Assembly: GCA_963678575.2 (NCBI GenBank)
Contig: CAXXHV010000002.1
Coordinates: 372,001-436,000 of the forward strand
DNA: 64,000 bases
Direction: 5' to 3'
Source of the DNA: Pleomorphochaeta sp963678575
GTDB lineage: Bacteria; Spirochaetota; Spirochaetia; Sphaerochaetales; Sphaerochaetaceae
Shown in pieces: positions 9,309 through 17,631 of this stretch. How positions within the stretch are numbered: position 1 is the first letter of the stretch; every line of letters begins with the position of its first letter. The notes beneath the pieces were generated by a model. It was not told where the DNA came from. It searched no databases and saw only the letters and a program-made list of their open reading frames with translations. A program made the translations under genes and the position numbers.

Positions 9309-10271
9309 TTATTTTAATTGAGTTAATATTATTTTTAATTCTTTTAAAGCCCACATATATTGTTCATCTGATTGGTATTCTCTATAAGGAGATTCAATCA
9401 TCATTAATAAATATAAGTAAAATTTATATAATTTGATACGAATTTCTTCACTTTTGTCTAAGTTGTTACACCCGTAATAATTCTTCAAAAAGGTTTTATT
9501 GTTATCATAGAAACCACAAACTACTTCTATAAGAGGATCTGCAAAAATGGCTCTTTCTGTATCTATAATTCCAACTAGCTCAAAGGTTTTTGAATCTACA
9601 AATATATTTCCATCCCACAAGTCTTTATGAACTAAATAAGGTTTTGTTACTTGTGAAAGAATCTCTTTATATTTTTCGAGTATATTTGATGCATCTTCCT
9701 TTGAAAAAGGTAGTATTAAGTTTATTTTATTTGCATCCTCAATTAAGTCATTTATCATTGAAGAAAAACATTCATACCAGGTTTTAAATTGCTTATTTTT
9801 GTTATTTAATTGACCAAAATATTCACAATCTATTTTTTCAAGTGATTTCATATGTTTAGCAAGTATTTGAATTAATGAATTTATTTTTGTTTCATTCAAT
9901 TGATTTTTTACTTTGTTTAAAGCTACGCCATCGATATAACTCATAATGAAATATTCTCTATCAATTAAACTTAGAGAATCATCATAGAATAAAATTTCTG
10001 GAGTAGGTATTTTTGCTTCATGCATAATTTTATTAGCTAAAATTTCAGTTTTCATTAACCCTTTTTCGTAAGTAAGTACTTCGACATTGGGATCAGGAGC
10101 TATTTTTAGGACAATAGTTGAATTATCATCTAAAATGATTTTGTAGCTATTATTAAAGCACCCTTCGTTTAATTCTGATATTGAGGTTGCATTTTTCTTA
10201 TTTTTGAAAGCTTTTAAAATTATTTTTGATATTGTATTTATACTTAACTCTGATTTAGTTTTGCTTTTCAT
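9309..10271 (-). CDS. Aminoglycoside phosphotransferase/choline-kinase-like protein
   Basis: A 320-residue protein-kinase-fold small-molecule kinase. TIVLKIAP near residue 55 supplies the ATP lysine. HKDLWDGNIF is the catalytic HxDxxxGN loop, and GIIDTERA carries the metal-binding Asp of the DFG-equivalent. The size and C-terminal helices fit the APH/choline kinase/fructosamine kinase superfamily. A role in antibiotic resistance should not be assumed, since many members phosphorylate sugars, choline or unknown metabolites. The ATG at 10271 has an AGGAA site. It is monocistronic at the edge of an eroded region. Confidence 0.8.
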   Translation of the reverse strand: MKSKTKSELSINTISKIILKAFKNKKNATSISELNEGCFNNSYKIILDDNSTIVLKIAPDPNVEVLTYEKGLMKTEILANKIMHEAKIPTPEILFYDDSLSLIDREYFIMSYIDGVALNKVKNQLNETKINSLIQILAKHMKSLEKIDCEYFGQLNNKNKQFKTWYECFSSMINDLIEDANKINLILPFSKEDASNILEKYKEILSQVTKPYLVHKDLWDGNIFVDSKTFELVGIIDTERAIFADPLIEVVCGFYDNNKTFLKNYYGCNNLDKSEEIRIKLYKFYLYLLMMIESPYREYQSDEQYMWALKELKIILTQLK

Positions 10272-10378
10272 TTTTTTTCCTGTTTTATTTATATTATTGA
10301 ATAAATGAATAATTTAAATTATTTTAAATTGATTAATAGTTATAAAGCAACAATTAAATTATATTTTATATAGAATTT

Positions 10379-10498
10379 AATAACAAAGTTTGTTTTTGTA
10401 AATAAAAAATCCAATAAGATTAATAACCATATAGGATTAAATTTGATTATCGGGCTGGCTGGATTTGAACCGGCGACCTCAAGTCTCTTAGATTTGTA
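10379..10498 (-). pseudogene. Degenerate duplicate of the tRNA-Pro 3' half and its terminator
   Basis: This 120-base segment matches 12583-12703 almost base for base: the shared flank with ACAAAG, the terminator hairpin, the T arm (GATTTGAACCGGCGACC) and half of the anticodon stem. Similarity stops at GTAC, within the tRNA. The anticodon CCCCC tract of the intact gene is mutated here to TCTTA, and the 5' half of the tRNA is missing, so it cannot make a tRNA. Together the two copies form direct repeats 2.2 kb apart, as expected of an integration-site duplication or a segmental duplication. Confidence 0.8.
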
Positions 10499-10540
10499 CT
10501 TATATTCCTTATAGTTTCTTACAATTCTATACTATCTTAA

Positions 10541-10690
10541 TTAATTATATTTAGGTTCTTCAATATTTTCTCTCAATAACTCAACCTTGCTTTCTCCTAT
10601 TACTAAAACTACTATTTTATTTTCATAAGAGGCTTTAATAAATTCTTGTATATTATAAGGTGATTTTACAGTTTTTCCTTTTTGCCTTCT
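10541..10690 (-). pseudogene. Possible remnant of a minus-strand gene (C-terminal fragment)
   Basis: On the minus strand, an open stretch of about 48 codons has no ATG and is bounded upstream by an in-frame TAA. It reads like protein (YNIQEFIKASYENKIVVLVI, then GESKVELLREN) and ends at the stop at 10541-10543. Its composition and helix-like pattern suggest the 3' end of a lost gene. The family is not recognised. It could also be chance. Confidence 0.3.
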
Positions 10691-10734
10691 TTTTTTTTAT
10701 ATCATTTTTTATAAACTTCATTTATAATTTATAT

Positions 10735-11508
10735 ATGATAATTCAAAACTTTCTAGATAATGAACTAAAATCTTATATAGATGAAATATGGTATGTAGAT
10801 TTAGATACACAAAATCTTAATGATATAGTAATACCTACAGGACAAGTTCATTTAGTTTTTAATTTAGGTGATAAATATACTATTTTTATAGATAATCAAG
10901 AAATCCAAGTTCCTGACTTTGCATTGTTTTCTCAATATAATAAAGCAATAAAAATTAAATATAAGGGACATATTCAGCAATTAGGAATAGCCTTTAAACC
11001 CTTTGCTTTTTTAATGTTTTTTGGAATTGAATTTAGTTTGAATGATAAATTTATTATTGATTGTAAAACTATAGAAAATAATGAATTAATGAAAAATTTA
11101 ATTAAAGAAGTATTAAATATTAAAAATTTTGAACAAAAAGAATTTTTTAAAAATATAGAAAATTTATTTATCAGAAATATAAATAATAATGTAGAAATTA
11201 ATTTTCTAGAAGATATGATCAATTATATAGAAAACAATAATGGAGAAATTACTGTTAAAGAATTAGCTATAAAGTTTAATAGCTCTATAAGTAAAATAGA
11301 AAGAATATTTAAAAAATCTTTTAATATTACGCCTAAAGCATATTCTAACATAATAAAATTCAGAAAAAGTATGGAATTTAGTGATCCTTTATCTTTTTAT
11401 TATGATCAATCTCATTTTATAAAGTTTTGTAAAAAATATACATTAAAAACTCCAGAAGATTTAATTAATGCTGATGAATTATCATTAAAATATATGTTAA
11501 AGAAATAA
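10735..11508 (+). CDS. AraC-family transcriptional regulator with DUF6597-like N-domain
   Basis: A 257-residue regulator. The N-terminal half (residues 1-125; IVIPTGQVHLVFNLGDKY, then FALFSQYNKAIKIKYKGH) matches the DUF6597 sensor type. The C-terminal part has a first HTH (TVKELAIKFNSSISKIERIF) and the family's YYDQSHFIKF segment. Between FRKSMEF and YYDQ there are about nine residues fewer than usual, so the second HTH seems to lack part of a helix. I start at ATG 10735; the longer frame from 10660 adds only a Phe-rich tail. No clear ribosome site is present. DNA binding may be impaired. Confidence 0.72.
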   Translation: MIIQNFLDNELKSYIDEIWYVDLDTQNLNDIVIPTGQVHLVFNLGDKYTIFIDNQEIQVPDFALFSQYNKAIKIKYKGHIQQLGIAFKPFAFLMFFGIEFSLNDKFIIDCKTIENNELMKNLIKEVLNIKNFEQKEFFKNIENLFIRNINNNVEINFLEDMINYIENNNGEITVKELAIKFNSSISKIERIFKKSFNITPKAYSNIIKFRKSMEFSDPLSFYYDQSHFIKFCKKYTLKTPEDLINADELSLKYMLKK

Positions 11509-11592
11509 TAGGAAATGACGATTTTTTACAATACACTTTTTTAGGTTTTATATATTTTTTAATAAATTAAAAATAATGGTTTGAGGTAATGT

Positions 11593-12339
11593 ATGGAAAA
11601 AATTAATTTATTTTATTTTTCTGGATCAGGTAACACGGAAAAAATTGCTAATCATGTGAAAAAGTTTTTTAATCAAAAAGGTTTTGAAACTTCTCTTGAA
11701 AAAATGGAAGAAATAGAAAAAGTAAGTATTGATGATTGTAAATATGTAGGGTTACTATTTCCTGTAGCGATTCAATCTACATTTCCTTTAGTTTGGAATT
11801 TTGCTAATAATTTACCAACTACACAAAATAAAAAAATATTTATGATAGATACCATGGAAGCTTTTTCAGGTGGAATTGTTGGCCCTTTAAAAAAAGTATT
11901 AACAAAAAAAGGATATAATTGTGTTGGGGCTATAGAAATTAAAATGTCAAATAGTATGCAAACAAACCCTAAAAAAGTTGATAAAGGAAAGTCCTTAAAT
12001 CAGAGTGCTTACAAGATAGCAGATGAATTTTGTCAGAATTTATTGGATGGTAAAACAAGTTGGAATAGAGTAATTATTTTATCTGATTTAATGAGATCAA
12101 TTTCTGTTTCTAAGAATGTTTGGATTAGCCAAAGCAAGAAGCTAACAGTTGATAATGATAAGTGCATCAGTTGTGGGCTATGTATTAGAAAATGTCCCAA
12201 AAAAGCGTTGTCTTATATTCCAAATACAAAAAAAATAAATATAGATCATACATTGTGTGAAAGTTGTATGAGATGTGTTAATCATTGTCCCAAAAATGCT
12301 TTTTTGTTAGGAGGAAAGCAAGTCATTCAAAATAAGTGA
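11593..12339 (+). CDS. EFR1-type flavodoxin-ferredoxin fusion protein
   Basis: A 248-residue cytosolic electron-transfer protein. The N-terminal flavodoxin-like domain has the FMN loop SGSGNTEKIA at residues 10-19. The C-terminal domain (about 190-245) carries two 4Fe-4S motifs, CISCGLCIRKCP and CESCMRCVNHCP. This order and length define the EFR1 family seen in anaerobes. The partner enzymes are unknown. A GAGGT site precedes ATG 11593. It is the only clearly intact gene between the two tRNA-Pro repeat copies apart from the AraC gene, which may control it. Confidence 0.85.
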   Translation: MEKINLFYFSGSGNTEKIANHVKKFFNQKGFETSLEKMEEIEKVSIDDCKYVGLLFPVAIQSTFPLVWNFANNLPTTQNKKIFMIDTMEAFSGGIVGPLKKVLTKKGYNCVGAIEIKMSNSMQTNPKKVDKGKSLNQSAYKIADEFCQNLLDGKTSWNRVIILSDLMRSISVSKNVWISQSKKLTVDNDKCISCGLCIRKCPKKALSYIPNTKKINIDHTLCESCMRCVNHCPKNAFLLGGKQVIQNK

Positions 12340-12414
12340 TAATAAAAAATTTAATTTAGATATCTTTTTAATTTTTATACTACCAGAGTTTTATTAAAAT
12401 GGAAGGTGAATTAT

Positions 12415-12590
12415 ATGATTTATGAGCACAAACTATTTCTCGATAAAATTGTTGACGGTTTAAAGCCTAATGAAGATGTCTAAGGTGTGGCTACCGCTGG
12501 ATCTTATATTACAGATGAGATGGATGAATTTTCAGACATTGATTTAGTAATTGCAGTTAATGATGAATCTTATGAAAAATGTAATAACAA
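12415..12590 (+). pseudogene. Truncated nucleotidyltransferase gene with internal stop
   Basis: An ATG at 12415 with a GGAAGGTG ribosome site opens a frame that hits TAA at 12481-12483 after 22 codons. It then continues in the same frame with GVATAGSYITDEMDEFSDID, the GS...DxD signature of the nucleotidyltransferase (KNTase-like) superfamily. The frame is lost where the tRNA-Pro repeat copy begins (about 12583). It is therefore broken by a nonsense change and cut at its 3' side by the repeat boundary. No residual function is expected. Confidence 0.75.
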
Positions 12591-12605
12591 AGCTTGTTTT
12601 TGTAA

Positions 12606-12643
12606 ATAAAAAAATCCTATAAGATTAATAACCATATAGGATT
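12606..12643 (-). terminator. Terminator of tRNA-Pro
   Basis: AATCCTATA at 12613-12621 pairs with TATAGGATT at 12635-12643. On the minus strand it is followed by a run of Ts (12608-12614). The same hairpin, slightly decayed, is present in the duplicate at about 10405-10440. Confidence 0.7.
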
Positions 12644-12653
12644 AAATTCGATA

Positions 12654-12727
12654 TCGGGCTGGCCGGATTTGAACCGGCGACCCCAAGTCCCCCAGACTTG
12701 TACGCTAAACCCCTGCGCTACAGCCCG
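12654..12727 (-). tRNA. tRNA-Pro (anticodon GGG)
   Basis: On the minus strand a full 74-base cloverleaf folds. The acceptor CGGGCTG pairs with CAGCCCG, the D stem is GCGC/GCGT, the anticodon stem CAAGT/ACTTG encloses the loop CTGGGGG (anticodon GGG), and the T stem GCCGG/CCGGC encloses TTCAAAT. The discriminator is A; CCA is not encoded. A terminator follows. The 3' half is duplicated at 10441-10498. Confidence 0.93.
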
Positions 12728-13074
12728 AATATGAAAAGAGATTATCATTATATGGGTTTTTTAGTCAATAAAAAATAAAAAATAGCAGTATTTATAGCTA
12801 TCAGATGTTTTTTTCTATAAAAAAAATAATTTATAGTGAAAATATAATAGAAATATGCTATTTTATTAAAAGAGAAATTATTGTTTTTTTTGAAAGGAAG
12901 TAACGGTATAGCTTTGGACATAAGTTTCAAAAAACAATTTATGTTTTAATTGTTTTTTATTGTGAATACTATTTTTATGTGAAGTAAAAACGTGAAATGA
13001 ACTTAAAAAAAGGCATTTAAGTATTAAAAAAAATATTTTTTTTATGAAATTTATGCCATATTGCTCATTTTTCC
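12728..13074. other. AT-rich intergenic region upstream of the chaperone gene
   Basis: About 350 bases between tRNA-Pro and the chaperone promoter. It is strongly AT-rich with A and T tracts. A 60-codon minus-strand frame (12748-12930) has no ribosome site or family signal, and I do not call it. No repeat or RNA gene is recognised. Confidence 0.5.
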
Positions 13075-13103
13075 TTGTAAAAGATGTTATTCTTTCGTAT
13101 GAT
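13075..13103 (+). promoter_or_regulatory. Candidate sigma-70-type promoter of the chaperone-usher operon
   Basis: TTGTAA at 13075-13080 and TATGAT at 13098-13103 are separated by 17 bases, and lie about 33 bases upstream of the chaperone ATG. Confidence 0.5.
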
Positions 13104-13135
13104 AAATTAAAGAGATATTAAAAGGGACGGCAGTC

Positions 13136-13924
13136 ATGAAGAAACATTTTAAGAAAATAATTACTATTTTATTAATATTAATAACTTTTGTAACAACTGA
13201 TATTTTTGCTTTTCAGTTTTCTCCACTTGAACAAACTTTTTCACCTACTGGAGCTGAAAATACTAAAACTTATACAATTGTAAATGATAGCAATGATTCA
13301 ATTGCAGTGGAAATTTCTGCCTTAACACGAAGCCAAAATTCACGAGGAGAAGAGATAAATTCTCCAGCTACGCAATATTTTTCTATTGTTCCAAATAAAA
13401 CTATTGTAAAACCACAAAGTTCTCAAATAGTTAGAGTACAATATCGTGGACCTCAAACAACTACTTCTGAATTAAGCTTTAGAATAAGGGCTGAGCAAGT
13501 TCCATATTCAAAGGGAAAAAATACAGAAGATAATAGTATGTTTAATTTTTTATATGTTTATACAACAAGTGCATACGTACAACCTTCTCAAGTAGTAGAA
13601 AGAGTATCAATACGACAAGTTGCACCATCATCTCAAATTGTAGAAAAAACTGATGATCAAGGAAATGTTACTAAAGAAGAAGTTCAAACAATGGCTGTTA
13701 CCCTTTCAAATCTAGGTACTGTTCATCAATTATTAATTGATGCTTCATTAATCGTACAAGATAGCAAAGGAAATTCTGTTAAATTGTCAGGCGAACAACA
13801 ACTTGCAGGTTTAACTGGTACAAATATTCTTGCTAGAAAAACAATTACTCTTCAAATACCATGGCCTAATGAATTATCAAGAGAGAATGGAGTCCAATAC
13901 AAGAGTAAGTTTGAATATAAATAA
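13136..13924 (+). CDS. PapD-like periplasmic chaperone (fimbrial chaperone type)
   Basis: A 262-residue exported protein with a classic signal peptide (residues 1-25; basic start, hydrophobic core, cleavage after IFA). The mature part begins FQFSPLEQTFSPTGAENTKT and continues with an Ig-like domain: TIVNDSNDSIAVEISAL, then a KTIVKPQSSQIVRVQYRG segment typical of pilus chaperones. A second beta domain follows. Such proteins hold pilin subunits in the periplasm by donor-strand complementation and deliver them to an outer-membrane usher. The usher-like gene follows after 15 bases, so they form an operon. No pilin is nearby. The call rests on fold-type motifs and on the partner. Confidence 0.75.
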   Translation: MKKHFKKIITILLILITFVTTDIFAFQFSPLEQTFSPTGAENTKTYTIVNDSNDSIAVEISALTRSQNSRGEEINSPATQYFSIVPNKTIVKPQSSQIVRVQYRGPQTTTSELSFRIRAEQVPYSKGKNTEDNSMFNFLYVYTTSAYVQPSQVVERVSIRQVAPSSQIVEKTDDQGNVTKEEVQTMAVTLSNLGTVHQLLIDASLIVQDSKGNSVKLSGEQQLAGLTGTNILARKTITLQIPWPNELSRENGVQYKSKFEYK

Positions 13925-13939
13925 CCTACGGAGAGGATA

Positions 13940-16900
13940 TTGAAAAACATCAAAAGAGTAGGGGCTGCTAAAGTATCAAGACTAACTTTTTTATTAGTTG
14001 TCTTATTTGTAATTATTATTTTACTAGCAAAATCTTGCTTTATTGATTCCAATTTACAAGATTTAGATGATAGTAAGAGTCCTTATACACTTAATGCTAC
14101 AAGTACTACTATTGAAGGTAGAATAAATATAGATCAAGAGAGATACTACTATGATTTAGGTTTATTACCTCCCAAAGAAATTCCTCAAATTTACCAACCT
14201 AGTAAATCTATTAGTGTTGAACAAAATGTACTTGAGGTAAAGCTTGATGATGTTAATTTAGATGATGAAAAAAATAGTTTAAATTTATTAGATAATATTG
14301 AATTAAATATAAATTTAAATGAAATTTCTCAAAATATTGAAAATGAAGTATCTGAAGATAATAATTTAGAATCTCCACTTGATAATGAAAAAATAGTTTT
14401 ACACGATGATAGTGATGAATTATCTCCAGCAGATGAAAATGAAGACTTTTTCAGTGATGATGAATTTACTCAAGATTGGGATGGTGGTTTTGTTGATGGA
14501 TTATCGACACCTTTTGAACCTTATATATTCGATCCAATTGTTCAAACTCAAGAAGAATATGATTTATTTAATCCAAAAGAGATTCAACCTGAAGATATTA
14601 CTGATGACTTTTTCGATGATTTCTATATAGCCGGAGAAAGTGATCAAAGCCTATTCGATGATGGAATTTATTATTTATCATTATTTGTTAATGGTGATAG
14701 GGTTGGTGATGTTGAAGCAAAATTCGAAGGCGATGTTTATTCAATAGGTGTTCAAAGTCTTTATGATAATATATCAAATATTTTAAGTGAATCAGGAATT
14801 CAAAGATTGTTTAGTGATTCAGCACCTGAATATTATACAATTGATGAATTAAATCAACTAAATGTTAAAACTTCAATTGATTTTATTGCTTTTGAAGTGT
14901 ATATGGATTTTGGTATTGACGATATTCCAATACAATATTTACCGATAAATAAAATTGAAAAAAACACTTTAATTAGTAGAAATGAAAAATATGGATTTTC
15001 AGATGCAACTATATTAGATCCAAGTTTCTTTGCCTTTGTATCATCATTAAATTTAACTAGTTCATATTCATATGGTTCATCAATAAATGAAAATAAACTT
15101 ATTACATCATTAAATATGAGTAATTCATTGTCTATTGGAAAAGTTTATATTGATTTTGCTAATAGTTTCCAATATTCACTAAGTCAATCAACTAATTCTT
15201 TCGAATACAATATTAGTACTTGGAATGGATATTTTGATTTAAGGGATAAAAATTTACGCATAAGCTTTGGTAATATTGGTTCTTTTTTAGGAACTGAGGG
15301 AACTCCTGTAGGCTTTAGTATAGAAAAGAATTATTCTTTTGGTGAAGGAACTCCTTTAGAGCATCAATTTATTAAGAGATATTTAATTGAAACTGAATCT
15401 AATCTATCTGTATATGTAAATGATGAAGAACCAGTTATAAAAAAATTGAAAAAAGGTGACTATATTTTAAAAGATTTCCCATTATCTCAAGGGGCAAATC
15501 ATATAAGAGTAAAAATTGAACCATTTGATAAATCTTATCCAATAATTTTAGATGAATTTGACATGCCTTATGATTCCAGATTGTTATCTAAAGGTGACTA
15601 TTTGTATGGTTTAAGTGCAGCTATTAGCAAATCACAAAGATCTGCAACTTCAACCTCATGGTTTACTTTACCATATCTTGATGGAAAATTTTATGATTAT
15701 GATTTTACAGATTTTGATACAAGATTCTATTTAAATGTTGGATTGACTAATACTTTTACTATTAATAGTTCATTTGCATTTAGTTTTGATGAAATACAAA
15801 GTTCATTTGAAGGCATTTTAGCAACTATGTCTGGTCCTTTTAGTGCAAGATTATTTGCTAACTATTCACAGAACTACTCGCCAAAAGTTTCACTAGATTT
15901 TTCTCATACTTTTGCAACTTCTATTGGTAATATTAATAACTCAATTTCATTAGCTTTACCTGTATGGGTTAATGAAACTGGAGCCTTATCCTCTTCTAGT
16001 GAATTAACGCTTTCTTTTGGCTACAGTATGGAAAATGAAGACTTACCCCCTTTGAGCATGACGCTTTCTTCTACCATTAATAACAATGGTATAAAATGGC
16101 AATCCACTTTTAGTAGTAGCTATTCTCCTCTCCCTGGATTAAGTTTAAATGGAGCTTTAAATATTAGCAATGTTAGTTATACAAGTGAGATTGATATTAG
16201 TTTGCAAATTGGTATGGGCTTTACTTTGTTAAATAATTTAACAGGATCTAATTCACTTTCTTCTACAGGCGCAAGTAGTTTATCCGTAAATTATAAACCT
16301 ACAGATAAAGACTCATTACAATTTAATATTGGTGGTATACAATATTTTACACCAACAAAACCTGTTTATAATTTAGCATGGCAACATTCTGATGCTTATT
16401 ATACTTTCTTAATAAGACAAAATATGGCTAATGATTTATCTATTCAAAATACTACTGCGACTTTATCGTCAGCATTATTCTTTGCTGATGGATTATTTGC
16501 AATCAACAAATCAAGTGCAAGCAACTTTGTGATTTTAAAACCAAGGGGAAGCTATGCAAATAATCCAATTTCAATTGGTAAAACAAATAGTTCTAATTTA
16601 AATGTTCTTAAAACTATTTTTGGAAATGCTGTTTATACTCAATTAGTTGGCAATTCAAAAAATAACTTAATAGCTTATGGTACCTCAGATAGCCTTTATA
16701 ATTCAGGAGGGTCTTTCTCCTTTGAATTAAATACCAATACAAGAACAGGTTATGCAAAAACTCTTGATTCTCCAATTTCATATACAGTTAGTGGCGTATT
16801 ACTACAAAGTGACGGAAGTCCATTTGAACAATATTCTTCTCCAGTTTATAAATTATTAGTTGATGAAAATGGTGTTGAATATCTTGAACCTGATGAACAA

Positions 16901-17461
16901 TTATATTTATTTACAGACTTAGATGGTAGATTTATTTTATCTGAAGTCAAACCTGGTACATATTTATTTGATATGTCTAATGGTCAAAATCAATGGTATG
17001 GTTTGTATTTTACAATTGGGGAAGATATTAAATCTAAAAAATCAGTAATTTTATTAAACACATATAAACAAGAAATTCAAGATGAAATAACAAATGCATT
17101 TGAAGTTGCCTCAACTGATGAAAATGCAGATACTGTTAGTACTTTTGGTGATAAATTAGCTTCAGATTATTTGGATATAATTGAACTTCCTATTGAAAAA
17201 TATGAAAATGAAGAAACTTTCTGGAATACTATTTTCCCACCTCTTGATGAAGGCGTAGATGATTTTGCATTTGAAGATACTGCTGAAGATTGGCAAAATA
17301 ATATAGATGATTCACAACAAACTGATGATCAAGCTTTTGTTGATGATCCTGCTTTTATGGATACCGCAGAGGATTGGCAAAGTACATTGGATGATGCACA
17401 AACACCAGTTCTTGTTGTTGATAATCAAAACAAAAACCCAAATTACACCTTTGTTCCTTAA
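13940..17461 (+). CDS. Usher-like outer-membrane protein with acidic extensions
   Basis: A 1173-residue protein that starts at TTG 13940, with GGAG 6 bases upstream. Residues 14-32 are a strong hydrophobic segment, ending in LLAKSC with Cys33. Residues 40-240 are very acidic and low complexity. From about 242 comes an FimD/PapC-like N-domain (YLSLFVNGDRVGDVEAKFEG). A long Ser/Thr-rich alternating beta-strand region (about 360-940) looks like a barrel, with a plug-like insert near 485-520 (LSVYVNDEEPVIKKLKKGDY). A carboxypeptidase-regulatory-like or C-terminal usher domain follows (about 947-1030; TDLDGRFILSEVKPGTYLF). The tail is acidic, with DTAEDWQ at 1113-1119 and 1141-1147. Classical ushers are about 800-850 residues, so both extensions are unusual. 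Confidence 0.7.
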   Translation: MKNIKRVGAAKVSRLTFLLVVLFVIIILLAKSCFIDSNLQDLDDSKSPYTLNATSTTIEGRINIDQERYYYDLGLLPPKEIPQIYQPSKSISVEQNVLEVKLDDVNLDDEKNSLNLLDNIELNINLNEISQNIENEVSEDNNLESPLDNEKIVLHDDSDELSPADENEDFFSDDEFTQDWDGGFVDGLSTPFEPYIFDPIVQTQEEYDLFNPKEIQPEDITDDFFDDFYIAGESDQSLFDDGIYYLSLFVNGDRVGDVEAKFEGDVYSIGVQSLYDNISNILSESGIQRLFSDSAPEYYTIDELNQLNVKTSIDFIAFEVYMDFGIDDIPIQYLPINKIEKNTLISRNEKYGFSDATILDPSFFAFVSSLNLTSSYSYGSSINENKLITSLNMSNSLSIGKVYIDFANSFQYSLSQSTNSFEYNISTWNGYFDLRDKNLRISFGNIGSFLGTEGTPVGFSIEKNYSFGEGTPLEHQFIKRYLIETESNLSVYVNDEEPVIKKLKKGDYILKDFPLSQGANHIRVKIEPFDKSYPIILDEFDMPYDSRLLSKGDYLYGLSAAISKSQRSATSTSWFTLPYLDGKFYDYDFTDFDTRFYLNVGLTNTFTINSSFAFSFDEIQSSFEGILATMSGPFSARLFANYSQNYSPKVSLDFSHTFATSIGNINNSISLALPVWVNETGALSSSSELTLSFGYSMENEDLPPLSMTLSSTINNNGIKWQSTFSSSYSPLPGLSLNGALNISNVSYTSEIDISLQIGMGFTLLNNLTGSNSLSSTGASSLSVNYKPTDKDSLQFNIGGIQYFTPTKPVYNLAWQHSDAYYTFLIRQNMANDLSIQNTTATLSSALFFADGLFAINKSSASNFVILKPRGSYANNPISIGKTNSSNLNVLKTIFGNAVYTQLVGNSKNNLIAYGTSDSLYNSGGSFSFELNTNTRTGYAKTLDSPISYTVSGVLLQSDGSPFEQYSSPVYKLLVDENGVEYLEPDEQLYLFTDLDGRFILSEVKPGTYLFDMSNGQNQWYGLYFTIGEDIKSKKSVILLNTYKQEIQDEITNAFEVASTDENADTVSTFGDKLASDYLDIIELPIEKYENEETFWNTIFPPLDEGVDDFAFEDTAEDWQNNIDDSQQTDDQAFVDDPAFMDTAEDWQSTLDDAQTPVLVVDNQNKNPNYTFVP

Positions 17462-17581
17462 GTTTTATATTTTTTCCCATTAGTAAGGAAGTGATTATTT
17501 TAAAATAAAAACATGTTTTTGTTATTATATGCACAAATTTTCAAAAAAATATTATTCATTATTTTTTTTTATGATTTCTTA

Positions 17582-17610
17582 TTGACATGATATAAAGATA
17601 AATTAATACT
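17582..17610 (+). promoter_or_regulatory. Candidate promoter of the V-ATPase operon
   Basis: A perfect TTGACA at 17582-17587 is followed after 16 bases by TAATAC (17604-17609), or after 17 by AATACT. It lies 22 bases upstream of the first ATPase ATG at 17632. Confidence 0.5.
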
Positions 17611-17631
17611 AACCTTTATTAGGAGTGTTCT

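Noticed and set aside
9309..10271. An antibiotic resistance kinase
   Set aside because: The APH fold is shared with many metabolic kinases and nothing here points to a drug substrate.
10441..10498. A second tRNA-Pro gene
   Set aside because: Only the 3' half is present and the anticodon and acceptor 5' side are missing.
12748..12930. A 60-codon minus-strand gene near tRNA-Pro
   Set aside because: AT-rich, no ribosome site, and an aromatic/Lys-rich composition typical of chance frames.
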